NCBI GenBank assembly: GCA_914767715.1
Contig: OU612073.1
Location: 23,066,001-23,130,000, forward strand
Direction: 5' to 3'
Length of the DNA stretch: 64,000 nt
Source of the DNA: Membranipora membranacea
Taxonomy: Eukaryota > Bryozoa > Gymnolaemata > Cheilostomatida > Membraniporidae
Part shown: positions 1 through 12,459 of the stretch, piece by piece
Numbering within the stretch: the stretch's first letter is position 1
Layout: each line of letters begins with the position of its first letter
Made by a program: the position numbers and the translations under genes
The notes under the pieces: generated by a model
Seen by the model: the letters and a program-made list of their open reading frames with translations, nothing else
Databases searched by the model: none
What the model was told of the DNA's origin: nothing

Positions 1-960
1 GAATAACTATAGTAAGCATTTTTCGCCGTTTTTTTGGTTTTGTTGTCCAGATAATTATGAAAGCATTCCTGCTCAAAGAGAATTCAAATTTTATACTAAT
101 TTATAATAATGCAGGTATGTATATATATACTTTTATTGTCATTCTACATCATCTTTAGGAATGCAGTATGTAGTGATTTTTTTGTCTTAATTCATCAGTG
201 TGATAATGTAATAGGTTTTAGAGCTAGCTGGAATAAAGCCTTCCAAAAGAAAGTCAGGTGCAATCAAATGCAAAATTTGACTACAAGCAGAGTCTATATA
301 CTTACTTAGACCTCCATTAGACAACTTAAACCACAAAATAGCAATAAACTTTAATATTTTACCCTTTTCATTGAGAAGCACTCTTACTTTGAGTATGTTT
401 AAGAAAAGGCTAATGCAACATTTTTTCAGTTTATTGACATAGTCTTATTTTTTTGTTGAATCTTTGTTTGTATCATTTTTTGCTTTTTTGCCATTTATAT
501 CACATCATGAAAAACATTTGAATTAATGAATTGTTGCTGACAATAAAAGTATATATATATATATATATATACAAACTATAAATGAGTCATGATGTTGGAA
601 TGTGGGAATTCCAAAAACCACCCAAATTGGATTTCCCATAATATGATTTCCTGACTGTTTATTGGACAATGGTAATCATGGATGCCAAGACCAACACAGC
701 TACGGTAATGCTATGATGGAAACTGATCTCATAATCAAAATTGAGGGAGCTGACTATCACTACTCACAGAGCTGCCGATCTCCTATGAATTGGTAAGGAT
801 TCTTTCATTTTACATGCTGCTAGCAGGTCTATATTAGGGTGAATAATATACTCTGATGTAAGCCAACACCCACAGGTTAGATTATTCTTTTCAAACTGCC
901 AGCATCTCAACATTTCTTACATGCAACATTTGTCCTTTGTAGAGGTTTGATGTGAGGCTG
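1..960. other. Intergenic, no gene recognised
   Basis: AT-rich sequence with a (TA)n microsatellite near 549-572. Short open stretches exist but none shows splice-consistent neighbours, codon bias or a recognisable domain. The last ~40 bases contain TATA-like runs immediately before the start codon at 999 and may be the promoter or 5' UTR of the RING gene. Confidence 0.5.
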
Positions 961-998
961 AGCTGAATGTATACACTATATATACACTACCGCTTATA

Positions 999-3900
999 AT
1001 GTCTATATGTCCTATATGCTGTGAAGAGGATAGGCTTTTGAAGGAGCTGTCATGTTGTCAGGCAGGCCTATGTGTTGGATGTCTTGAGAAACTAGTAGCT
1101 AGTAACGCGTATAGGTGTCCATTCTGCAATGAGGTTGGTTATGAATCATCTCTCTCAAACAGCTTTATATGCCAGTCCTCTCTCTCTGGCTCATCACCCT
1201 GCTGTGTGCATTGCAAAAAACTTGGGGTATTTACAAGCATAGTCTCACTATAAATTCAGCCATGGATCTATCTGAAACTCCCAGAGGTTTAAAATGTCTA
1301 TGGTTACCTGAAGTTTCGGGAAACTTTAATGATCTGTAGCATTGACATTTCATTCGTTGCTGTTTCGATTGTAGGAGACTGTGCTTCCGCCAGGTGGAAC
1401 CCAGAGACTACCAGATGCAGATGTACCCACCGTTGAACCATGTAAGTCTAAAGCAATCTACGGTGAGTGGGGAATCACTCATCAATTGCATCAAACCACA
1501 TGATTACCCTACTGTCTGAAATATTACTAAATGGATAGTATTTTTATTCGCATACCATGAACTCCCTACTGTTCTTTAACCGATTATTTCTCTACTCATT
1601 CAACATGGATTACAGCAGATCATTCAGGTTTATCACACACAGACACTGGACAACTGCTCGACCTAACGTTACATAAAGCAAGGGATACACTCAGATTGGC
1701 TGAGCAAAAGGTAGGTTCTAGCGGATCTGTCTGGGTACGGTAAAAGTGAAAGTTTTGGACCTGAGTGTAATATCAGTAACATCAGCTGGAGAAATATGTA
1801 TCAAAAGCTAATTAGCCATTGCCACCACCAACTTGGATCGACAGGAATCACCTCTAGTGAAATTTGGGTTAGAATGTTATTTTCAGCTTGCTATTTGAAA
1901 TTGAGGATTTCCATAAACCGGCCCAGTCTTTTAAAATATCTTATCACATACTGGGTATAATCCTTACTCAGATTGGAAGATGCTCTTTGCAACAATGCCA
2001 GTTGAGACAGGAACAAGAGCAAATTGAAGAAAGAATTTATGAGAGTATGGGGAATGTCACTAATGATGACTATCTAAACTTGGAAAACAAGGTATATATT
2101 GTCACTTTTTTATCTAGCCTAGGTCAGATTCCTCAAAAGTCTGTCATTCTTGAAGACAATAGAAAGATTTAGGAATATTTATTGTGATCATTGTGTTGCT
2201 ACATTGCTAAGTTCATTCTGTGAGGGTTTTATAGAATTTTTTCACTTTATTGTTTCAAGATTGATGCCATTGGTCTTATGACCACTATGAAACAAGAGAC
2301 CAGTGCCAAGAGGGAGAAGCGGCTAAAATCTGCATTTGTTCGACTCAAGGAGCAGGTTTCAATTGTGTCATCAAATGGTAAAGACCTATCAATGAAGAAA
2401 CTGAAGAAAGTTAAGAAGGGTATTGAGAGGAACATAGCAGACCTGAGTTGTCTCTTATCCCCACCAGGTAAATATACTCAGATTATCTAACAAAAATTAA
2501 AGTCATCCCTAAAGATTGTATTATTGTTTAAGTGATTCTATATTTTACTCACTGGAACTTGTTAGGTGCAAAAATTAAAGATCATTGGCGAGCTAATTGC
2601 GCTGACATGCCATACAGATTATCAAAGTATCGGAGCTGTGCACTGTTGACAAATAGTTGGACAACAGAACAAGTTATCAATTTTAGAAAACGTATTCAAG
2701 GCTGGAGACCATGTTACACTCAGTCTGAGTTCAAATCAGCTTACAGATGAGTTCTTGCAGACAAAATTGACACATGCCAGTGTTGGTTATATTTACTGGC
2801 TAGATAGAAACCAGGACAAGGTAAAACATCATTTATATTTCCAGACATAGCGTTGATTATTGGAGAATACAAATAAATATTTTATTTAGCTGACCCACTA
2901 TCAATACTCAAGGTCGAAATCATGTGGTATTGATTGATTGATAAATTCGAACCACATTCATTTTCACTGTTGGGATATTAAACTTCAATTTCCATTTCAA
3001 TTCGAATTCAATTTATTTTGAAGTGCCAAGTAATTTTTGAGGAACATTCTCACTGGGAAGGCCAAACCTCACAATTGGAGAGCACAAAACTGCAGCACAA
3101 CCTGCCCACATTTCTGAGCAAAGTGACTCTCAAATCATCGGCACATGAACCACACTTTGGCTGGCAAGGCATCAGCCCTAACAGGTGATATATTATAATG
3201 ATTGTGGCAGGATCTGACTAAAATCATACAGTTAATGTTTTTGATCAGTACCTCCTTTAGTCAATTTTTTGCTAATTTCAAAAGCTTACCTCCAATTAAT
3301 GGAGCCTGTAAGTGAATTGGTTTCGTTTATTTGGTAGCCTGGGAATAGTGACAAAGTTCACTGACGACTCTCTCAGCCACCAGCGGGTGATAGAGGTTGA
3401 CTTTTCAGAGAATCATCAGTGGCGAGGTTTGCTTGACGAGTTTATTGTAGCTCAAGAAGATTCTCTCCAGGTTTGTTATTTCAAAATAAACTCATAACAT
3501 CCTTAGGAATATATCAATCAAAGTAAACAAACATATTCTTGTTGGCTAGTCACGTTGGTTTCTGAAATAAGATAACCAAGAACTACATTTTTTTTCAAAT
3601 AAAAGAACCAAGGGAGACACTAACTAATATTGAGAGAAAGTTTCATTATGTTCACCGTACAAATTCTGTGTCTCAGTTTTATTGTAGAAAAAAGCAAGCA
3701 TGCCAGCGAGGCCTGATCATCAGATTAATTGTTCCATAGCACAAATTGCTGGGCACTTCAACTACTCCATCATATGTCATATCATTTAGATAGGAGATCT
3801 GGTATCCATTAAGTCCGATTTGAAGGAGCCAGTTGGTGGATGGAGAGGATTTGGCCATTCTGTGGACGGGGTACTCAAATATCTGTACAAATGTGGAACA

Positions 3901-4709
3901 AAAGTTGTAGTCGAACTTCCTAATGGTGGACAATGGACTGGAAGGAAATCAGATCTGGAGAAATCAAGGCCAATCACTGTAGGAGATCTGGTGCAGGTCT
4001 GTTAATATAAATTGGCTCTCGCACTCGGAGCGGTCTGAGAAACTAGCTTACCTGAAAAGATTCAAACATCGCGCATGTTGTTGAGACAGCAAATAGTTTC
4101 TTCCCATATCCTCTCCAATAATAATTCATCAACAATATGCCGCATACTTTTTATCATCCTATAGGGGAAAGGTCAACGTGGGCGTGACAGTGAAACATCA
4201 GTTCAAGGCTATGTATTGGAAGTACACAATCACAAAGATTATGGTGAGTATGATCGGTGATCACTCTCTTCTCAATCCTGGATTCAACGTATAAAAAAAA
4301 ACAATGACCAATCACTCTAAAAAATACTCCTATAGCACCAAAACAAGGAGTTTCCCTGGGAAGTTCCGTTCCTTTGTTGCATTGTGGGAATTTCTAGTTT
4401 AGTTGTAATTTTCTAGGTGAGACTGCGACGCTGACACTTCGGAATCCATATCTAGGCATATTTGAAATTCCTGTATCTGAATTGGAACTGATCGAGCGAT
4501 GCTGTAATGTGTTCAGGTTCTGGAGGCAGAATAATGGATATCAAGTGCTGGCTCCTTATCAGTTAGTGTGCCCATTTGACCTCAGGCCGTTTGTATACCC
4601 AAAATGTGTATGCAGACACAGAACTTGTCATGAGCATTCTTTCATTGTTTGTGTCATTTTAATTATTGTAATGCTCATATTTTTATTCATATATACATAC
4701 TTTGTCTAA
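999..4709 (+). CDS. RING finger, coiled-coil, Mind-bomb-type SH3 repeat protein with C-terminal membrane tail
   Basis: Eleven exons join in frame: 999-1226, 1375-1441, 1616-1710, 1972-2091, 2260-2467, 2657-2820, 3024-3184, 3338-3470, 3790-3996, 4165-4243, 4417-4709 (584 aa; the starts of exons 4 and 7 are least sure). Residues 4-43 form a RING-like zinc finger (C4-x2-C7, C19/C20, C25-x2-C28, C40-P-x-C43) with no His at the usual place. About 130-240 is Gln/Glu/Lys-rich and probably coiled coil. About 318-461 holds two Mib/KEG-type SH3 repeats: GWQGIS then VIEVDFSENHQWRGLLDE, and GGWRGFGHS then KVVVELPNGGQWTGRKSDLE followed by VGDLVQ. After a Cys-rich stretch the last ~22 residues are a purely hydrophobic helix, so the protein looks tail-anchored. 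In known proteins this repeat binds ubiquitin-ligase substrates; E3 activity is inferred from the RING. The downstream gene is a tandem paralog. All phases agree and I see no lesion. Confidence 0.78.
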
Positions 4710-5640
4710 TGAGCTTTTTGATCCCGTGATTCAGTGATAGACCGATTCCCCAGCCTATAGAACACATGGCGCCAATACAGCAAAAGGCCTGTAGTGAGAT
4801 TTTACTGCTCAATCTGCAGAACAACATGCGAATATTTCAAATTTATTGGTCAAGCTAAGTTCTATATATATGGATTATATAGCTGTTTACACATTTATTG
4901 ATGAATCTTATAATGAAAATACACAGGTCTAAGTGTCAATTTGACATTCATAATGTGCAGAAGTAGACAGTCCATTACAGTTTACTAGATTGATTTTGTA
5001 TTGTGTCGTTGACTGTCAAGAAATGTTTGTGTTTATTATAAATTATATTGTTGTATTTGTAATTTTTTTCCTTTTGGATGTTGAACAGTGAAAGTTCATG
5101 AATTATTATAATTATGCATGAAGTCTTGAAGAAGGAGAGGGAAAGCTTTACAGCTCAATCATCTGTTGCAAATGATTTAAAAGGCACAATCTGGGACTTC
5201 CAAAAGCCACTGTTGGTATTTCCTATTACTAGAATCTTGGATTTCCCAATGAGTAAATTCCCCTATTAGATCATGCTCAGTCACTATCATGAACCAATAA
5301 ATACCGCATTGTTTATCATACCAAAGTGTGTAACGCACTGATGCATTCCCTGCAATCAGAAGGGCAACATAGCTTCGATTTGCACACATCTGATTCACGC
5401 AAGCACTTGTTACTCGCAAGCAAGCTACTCATCATATATTTGTGTTGTGTTCTGACCAATGAGAGAGAAGTGACTCATCTGAGCAACGCATTTGGCGGGT
5501 GCAGAAGCTGCGCAGCCAAGCCGCGATTACTTGGTTCATACGCAGCTTCACATCTTCACCACAACAAACACAAACCACACACACACAAGGCTGCAACTCA
5601 TCAAATCAACTGTCAGTGACCCGCTGTCTGTGGTTTGACA
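4710..5640. other. Intergenic; putative promoter and 5' UTR of the next gene at its end
   Basis: No coding exon recognised. From about 5470 to 5640 base composition becomes richer in CG dinucleotides and includes a CA-rich run, resembling a 5' UTR or promoter before the ATG at 5641. Confidence 0.35.
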
Positions 5641-8600
5641 TGCCGGAGAATGACAGCGATATTGAGGTATGTTGTGATGATGAGGATATTGAACTCAAGT
5701 TGCTCCCAAGATATGTGTTGAGTGTTCGCTGCGCCTCTAGGATGTAAACCATGGGTGCTCAAACTTTTATGCCAGTGGGCCACTTTTTAAAAGTTAGCAT
5801 ATTGAAGTGGGCCAGACTTTTTTTGCGCCAAGCAAACAGGCTTCAGACTGGGGCATAATGAGTTTATTATTGAACCCCAGATCTGCGTGAAGCCAGAAAA
5901 AAATTTTGGATCTGGGGTTCGCGAGTAAAAATCTGGGGTAGAAAAGATCTGGGGTTGAGCTCATTGATCTGGGGTTGTGAAAAAAGGAGAGTGCCTTCTC
6001 TTCTACTCAGGAGATAACCCTTATTATGGTTGGTAGGGCATCAAACCAGGAAGGTAAGCCGATCGGATTGATAATCTTCACATTATAATATATATACAAT
6101 TTTGTTCTGTTATTTTGATAATTTGAATACCTTATACTTGAGTATGCTATATGCAGGCATAGGGACATGGATAGGTGTGCTTCGATGGGCACAGGTATGT
6201 TGCCTCAATGAGTGGCGTAAACAGAATTCAGGAATTCCATTTGTTACTTTCATATAACGTATTGGTATTTGGCCAAAAAGATGGAACAAACTAGAGTGGA
6301 TTCAATTAATTCATAAGACATTCATAAGTTTACAGGAAATGATTTGTTCTCAAATTATAGGAATAATGTTATTAAAGCTCTTCAGCATTGCCTGATGTCT
6401 TACAGGGTTGGAATACTCACACAGCTTCTAGGAGAGAAGGTCGGTAATCAGCGTATTGTTGAGGTCCATTTTGAAGAAAGACAATCTTCAGTGGAGAGGA
6501 TTGTTCAATGAGCTTAAAATCTCACCCCCTGAGAGACTGAAGATGACTTTATTCTGTGAACGAAAATATACAATTAATTAATAAAATTTATAAATACATG
6601 AGTAATTTCATTTATAACCATAAACTTTTTGTCGAAAAAACCACCCTAATGGGAGGTTGCGCTTCCATGGAGTTTGTTGAGGGTCAGCTCCAGCTCAATG
6701 CCTCGTCTCCTGTCGTCACAGCCTGCTGTCACACCTTCTGGTAGTTGTTAATACAGCATGATCTCACAGAACTTTAAATCATGTCCTGCGACATTACTGC
6801 ATCCTTTATATTTATTTGAAAACCAATGAGAGTCAAAGTATCTCTAGCATCGAATGGGCATCACCGTGAAGTTACTTCTCTTGTTTGTTTATAAAGGCGA
6901 TAAAGTTTCGATAAGGTTAGATATGATCGAACCTGAAGTTGGATGGAATAATATAAGCCATGCAGATGAAGGGAAGCTACTGTCTATAAAAGGACAGAAT
7001 GGTGAGAAGACTGTAGTGAACTTCCCTAACTGCTGCAGTTGGAAAGGCTTGTTATCTGAGCTCGAAAAAGTCAGACAAATCACTGTAGGGGATCTAGTGC
7101 AGGTAAGCTCTTAGTTCTCTCCATGGTTTATCCAGATCACTAATCTAGTGCAGGTATGCAAACAGTTTGCTCTTTTTCCTACACATGATTTATTCCAATT
7201 ACTCATAACTTTCATGAATTCTCTGAACCTCTCCATTCCTGTTATGTTTGCCTGTCCTCATCCAGGTATACACAGCTGATGATAAAGCCCCTGAGACTGA
7301 CGATCCCTCTGATAACTCGGCTGACCTGGTGGAGGGCTTCATTACAGCTGTCCACTATAATGCTGACAATGGTTAGTGTGCTATCAATCCCAGGAGTTTG
7401 GCATTCAAGGACATTGGTGTATAATCATTTTCCACACCTAATTGAGAAACGCATTACATTTCTATGGCTCCTATGAATCAGCCATTCCGCACTATCCCTG
7501 CGAAGCCACCCGTAAAGCACACCGGGATTTTGAAATTTGCTTTTGGAATACCCATAATGCACCAGTGAATTTATACCTCATAATAAACTATTCTGCACAA
7601 CATTCAACATTCATATTAATATATATCAGCATATCTTTGAGTGAAGCGTATTTTACAAACAGAAATGTTCAGTCGATATACACTTGGTCTTGATCTCTAC
7701 TTGAAGGTATCATCACATTTTTGTTACTGGTACATGAATCATCCTGACTTTACTTGACTTTACTTGGCAATTAAAGTACATTTTGGACTGATAAACTATC
7801 ACAGTAATACCCTTTTGTCCATACACTTGGTTATTAATCTTCATTATTTTTATATCGCAGGTAAAATCAAACTATTTCACATGATGTCACTACTGTATGT
7901 TACCACATTTGAAGACTTCTCAGTTACTGGCATATCAACAACCACAGCTGTAGCATCAACTATAGCACCTCATCATACAGTGTCATCTCCTGGGCAGGCT
8001 ACCACCACTCAACATCCATCCTCTATCCAAACCACAACCGATGTTGTTCGAACCTCTACTGAAGCCCTGACTACAACTACTAGGCTCACAACTGTAGTAA
8101 CACCAACAACTGAATCAAGCCCTACTTTGGCTGCGCACATCCAAACTACAACACCACAAATGCAAGTCCCAACTACAACTCATAAACCGACAACAGCTGT
8201 CTCAGAAACGACAACGACTCCAAGCCAACCAAGTACGGCTAGGAATATACTGACTTCAGCTGCGAAACAAACAACCACTGCCTCTAAGTCCACCGCTCTG
8301 ACAACGGCCGATGGCACAACCGCAACAACAAGCAGAGCAACCACTGTTGAACAGCCAACATCACCCTTTATACTGCCAACAAACCCAAGTACACCGGCAA
8401 TCACAACGACAGCTGATGTATCAACCACCATGACGTTGCCACCAACCTCTACTCAATCATCATCACAACCATCGACAATCTTAACAACACTCCCAGTCAC
8501 AACAACACAGCCACTACAGGGGACAATGAGTACCACAACACCAGCTAATACACAAAGTACTACTGGTGCTAACGCTAACCTAGCTCTAGTGTCAGAGGGT

Positions 8601-9161
8601 GGTGATACCCAGACTCAAAAATAATACTCACTGCAATAACTGGGACTAATGGCAGGCATTCCATTTGCAATAGCTCTTATGACTATACTGATAGGGATCG
8701 CAGTTGGTGTATGCATTGCCAGACAGGTATGGGATCAAAATAACTTGCCAAATCATTTCTATGGACAGATTTTGTATACCACATCTGCAATTTTATCCAG
8801 TGAAAACTTTTGCTAAATCTTGAATCAACTGGTGTAAATTCAAAGATTGGAAGCTTCACGTCAAACAGAGGTTGATATTAAAGAGAACACATGAATAATA
8901 AATAATAATAGCAAAGTACAGTAGTAATGTGTTCAGCTTGCGCATTAAAAATTGCGAGTGCCTTTATTTGCAATTCGTGATTATTATTGTACAATTTATT
9001 TACTTTAGAGATATAGCAGGCAGAAAAGAGTGGAACCAAGGTACATACAAGTAGAGAGTATTGAACCTGATCAAAGAGATCAAAACGTTGAAGCTAACCC
9101 GCCTAAAACCAAACGATATCCTCGTAGATTTCCCAAGACTTCCAATGAGAAGCGGTGGTGA
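5641..9161 (+). CDS. Mind-bomb-type repeat protein with Thr-rich stalk, transmembrane helix and basic tail; 5' part damaged
   Basis: Tandem paralog of the gene at 999-4709. A possible first exon is 5641-5667 (MPENDSDIE then GTATGT). Exon 6406 onward encodes VGILTQ...IVEVHFEE, matching repeat 1 of the upstream gene, but shifts frame near 6478 before continuing as QWRGLFNEL; an upstream fragment near 6155-6190 has a stop where the paralog has the Trp of its GW motif. Clean exons follow: about 6897-7103 (repeat 2, ending ITVGDLVQ), 7266-7371, 7861-8601, 8656-8726 and 9009-9161. The 7861 exon begins with the paralog's KIKL...FEDF block and then runs into ~230 residues dominated by Thr, Ser, Pro and Ala, a mucin-like stalk. 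A 54-nt intron (8602-8655) removes two in-frame TAA codons and joins the stalk to a hydrophobic helix (IPFAIALMTILIGIAVGVC) and a ~50-residue Lys/Arg-rich tail. No RING was found. Either the 5' half is decaying, or the assembly has errors, or a shorter protein is made. Confidence 0.55.
5750..5985. repeat. hAT-like MITE end followed by clustered ATCTGGGGTT motifs
   Basis: 5750 onward reads CATGGGTGCTCAAACTTTTA with a GTGGGCC repeat, resembling the CAGGGGTG-type ends of hAT elements. It is followed at 5870-5985 by several irregularly spaced copies of ATCTGGGGT (and CCCCAGATC on the other strand). I could not find the partner terminal repeat. Confidence 0.35.
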
Positions 9162-9339
9162 CTTTGATGCGAATTTTTAAAGGTCAATAGTTTCATAAGT
9201 TAGCGAAATTTACAATTCAAGAGAGAAACTAAAGGAGGTTAACTTCAGATAAATTGTGTGACAAATAGAAATTTTACTGTCTGCTACGCCACATGACATT
9301 AACTATTAAATAGGTTAAAAGTTTATTATATTATATATA

Positions 9340-9372
9340 AATAGATATATATATATATATATATATATATTA
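9340..9372. repeat. (TA)n microsatellite
   Basis: Pure AT dinucleotide run in the AT-rich 3' flank between the two convergent genes. Confidence 0.8.
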
Positions 9373-9596
9373 TTATATTATGCCAAGAAGGATTATGTCA
9401 AGAATAATTCTTATAATTAATTATTTTTGTAACTTCATTTTTAAAAACAGCAAAAAATCTCTGAGCACTTACATCTCTTTTGACATTGAAGTCTGAATGC
9501 TACACATTATTGCAAATCCTTGCTAGTGTAGACTAGCCTTGTCACGTAGCTACTAATTTTATTTAGATGTTAACAGAGAAGAAAAAGTAATTAATC

Positions 9597-12453
9597 CTAT
9601 TTTCTTGGGTTCTGATCAATGGCGATGCATCTACTACACTGTGCCGTTCTACGTTCATGGTGCTGGCCACATGATGAGCATTTTTTACCCTCATTATCAA
9701 ATGGAATGTAATCTCTTCTTGACACGGTGAGCTGGGGAACTATCCTCAGTGGTAGTCGTGGATGTCCGAAATAGCAGCTTCCTTCCACATAGGCGTCTGT
9801 AACACAGTGAATATGACAGTCATTACAGTACTGAACAGGTATGGTGACTATACTGAACAGATTTCAAAGCAATGCTGCCATTCAGAATTTCAAACAAATG
9901 TTTTGCTTAAACAAATTTTTGTAACCAAAGGATGTTAACACCTATCAAGCCGCCTCACCGTTATCTCTAGCAAAGTCAGCGTATCTCTCAGAAGCGTATT
10001 TAGTGACACCGATAGCCTTACTCAGAGGCATCCCCTGAGAGGTGATTTTACTCAGAATCCTCTCTTTTAACGGTATCAGGTAGAACACATCTGTAAATAG
10101 AGTATATGGTGATCACAGTCTCATTTTCTATGATACATAATTGTGAGTAACTTTCCCTCTAACTAAAGGGAGATAATTCACACAGGAGTATAAATTATGG
10201 CAATAATAATGATATAAACTCTCGAAATGCTAATCTACTGATTAATGGTGTTGCCATATCTATTCATACCATTGAACCCGAATGAATATATTCTAAAAAA
10301 GATATGTTTGTTTAAAATATTCTATCCAGGGTTAACACATACTAGTTTAGCAATGGCAACAAAATGGCTATTTTTAATTCATTTAATCAGATAATAGTGG
10401 GCCATCGGATAATCAGTATCATTATATGTAGCCTACTTTATCATAAATCGCACATGGTACCAACACTGTTCCTGGGACAACTTGCGTTGGCTATCTTTGC
10501 TGGTAACAGCAAGCTAACAGCCAGCAGTTAGTGTTAGCTGATATTGTCTGCAACTTTTAAGTGTAGGCTCTTTCTGACACGCTCTACCTTACCTGTTGCT
10601 GCGTACTCCAGATAACTTTGTTTCAGAGGCCTACGGGTCCATAGCTCCTTATCATAGGCAAAAGCTCTATGCATCTCCTCTTTATCTGACTCAGAGAAAC
10701 CACACCCTGTGCGAATAATAATTGAAGATCAGAGGATAAGCGGTGTGATTGATGACTTGCTCACTTACTGTATTTCATGATCACTAATACTCGAAATCAA
10801 TTGAGATGCAAAACTGGCGCAGAAATGTTATCATGGATATTTACCTGTTTTCTTTCCAGGTGTATAATTTTGCTGATACAGAATAACTTTTTATTTGCTT
10901 ACCTCATTGAGTTTGATTGTGTTGTATTTTATTCTTATTGCATTTTAACAATTACAGACATTTTTAGCGCATAGGTATGACTATACACTATGTCATGAAC
11001 AGAAACTATTCCTCAAATTTCCCCATCTAATTGTAAATTTCCCCCATAATATTGTATTTGAACAATGTGATTTATCATGAAAGCAAATATAACAATAATA
11101 ATTCAGCGATCAAATTAACCTTAACAAACCTGTGAGGTTGGACTGCATTGCTTTTTTCAGTCCGCATACAAAGTCTGTACGTTTTCTAGCCAGTGATCCC
11201 TGTACAATGATCATAAGCTGAACATCCATGATGCCTGCAGAGATAGAGGGAAAGATGAATTCTGTATATTGCTAGTTCTGTGAGCATAAGCATCATTTTC
11301 AAATTATTTTTGATCGATCGTATTCGCTATCACTAGCTATAAAAGTTATGAGAAAAATGTTGCTGGTACACATACTCTGCTTTTAAAAATAGTTACATTT
11401 CATGCAAAAAATAGGTTAAGAAAAGAGTATTGTTGATGAATCACTGAATCGGTGGTTTCAATGCAACAGATAAAAAAGACTCCCTCATCGGTCATTCCCA
11501 ACTCATGCCAAAGTAAGGTTCAAAGTACTAAATGTGTATTTCATATTCATATAAATAATAACATATCAATGGTTTAGGTTGTTTAAAGGAATTTAACACT
11601 GTATTTGCGTAAACCATCAGTGACTCTATTATAAGGGCATATCATCACTGTGTATCCCACAATGCAGTTTTTCTCTATTTCCTGGTGTGATCAGTTAAAT
11701 GAAGGTATATTATGGGGCGTTTTTGGCATGGCACATTCTGCAACATGGCAAGTAGATTCAATGGAAGGTGCGGTTGTAATACGAGGCTATTAACTTATTC
11801 TGAGCATATGATACACTTCACAATTATTGATATATATGTAACACCTATCTGAATCAAGAAAATGTATTTTTACCTTCGACATCAACATCATACTGATATT
11901 TGAGAGAATTGCAATCTTCTCGGCAGTCAAAGAAAATTTTTGTTATGCTGACATCCTCAAGTATGTCTCGTAAACCTGCAGCAAGAATATATTATAGCAT
12001 CGAGATGATCGTGATCAAGGAAGGATGGAGAACACATTATTCATATTTGCTCCCAAAAAACAGGATGAAGTCATGCTTCAATTGGAGGCTAAAAGAGGGC
12101 CACTCCTCAGCGATTATTTTTAAACAAATATAACTGTATGACAGGTGATTTAAAAGACAAATATACATAGATGTGATAAGGGTGTAGTCCTACTCTGAGA
12201 TATGAAAGAACAAGATATGTCTCAGGGAGTTCTTACCTTGGTCAAACACTTTTCTACCCAGTGTTATCACATCGAAGAGGAATACTTTTGTCGTAGTTGA
12301 GACTTGTACAAGGCATAATTTCCCTGTTCTTGATAAACTCACACCCTCACAGTCAACTGCTAGCTCCTTCTCCCCTTCTAATTCAGATATTGAGTTCCGC
12401 AAGGAATCGATGTTATCAACAAGCTGAAAGTTAATGCCTTTAGATCTAGCCAT
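9597..12453 (-). CDS. EXD1-like DEDDy 3'-5' exonuclease with C-terminal zinc-knuckle-like motif
   Basis: Six minus-strand exons, all in matching phase: 12237-12453, 11874-11975, 11130-11234, 10593-10706, 9959-10090, 9597-9796 (289 aa). The start gives MARSKGINFQLVDNIDSL, the usual length before Exo I. Exo I is AVDCEG (D34, E36). Exo II is IFFDCREDCNSLKYQ (residues 86-100; D89/D93). Exo III is YLEYAATDVFYLIPL, giving Y-x3-D across the exon 4/5 junction, so all DEDDy residues are present. The C-terminus adds CSSCGQ...CSRC (CxxC-CxxC), a possible zinc knuckle. Known relatives: the RNase D/EXD1 fold; animal EXD1 acts in piRNA biogenesis, in some lineages as a catalytically dead adaptor. Here the sites look intact, so RNA exonuclease activity is inferred. 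No signal or membrane segment: nuclear or cytosolic. A dead paralog lies at 15.0-15.3 kb. Confidence 0.85.
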
Positions 12454-12459
12454 TTTAGA

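Noticed and set aside
2532-2750. Alternative plus-strand frame GAKIKDHWRANC...
   Set aside because: Only the other frame (VGQQNKLSILENVFKAGDHV...) from 2657 joins the neighbouring exons in phase and leads into the repeat domain.
8180-8431. Minus-strand 83-codon Val/Ala-rich open frame
   Set aside because: Shadow of the Thr-rich plus-strand exon (ACN/ACA codons read in reverse).
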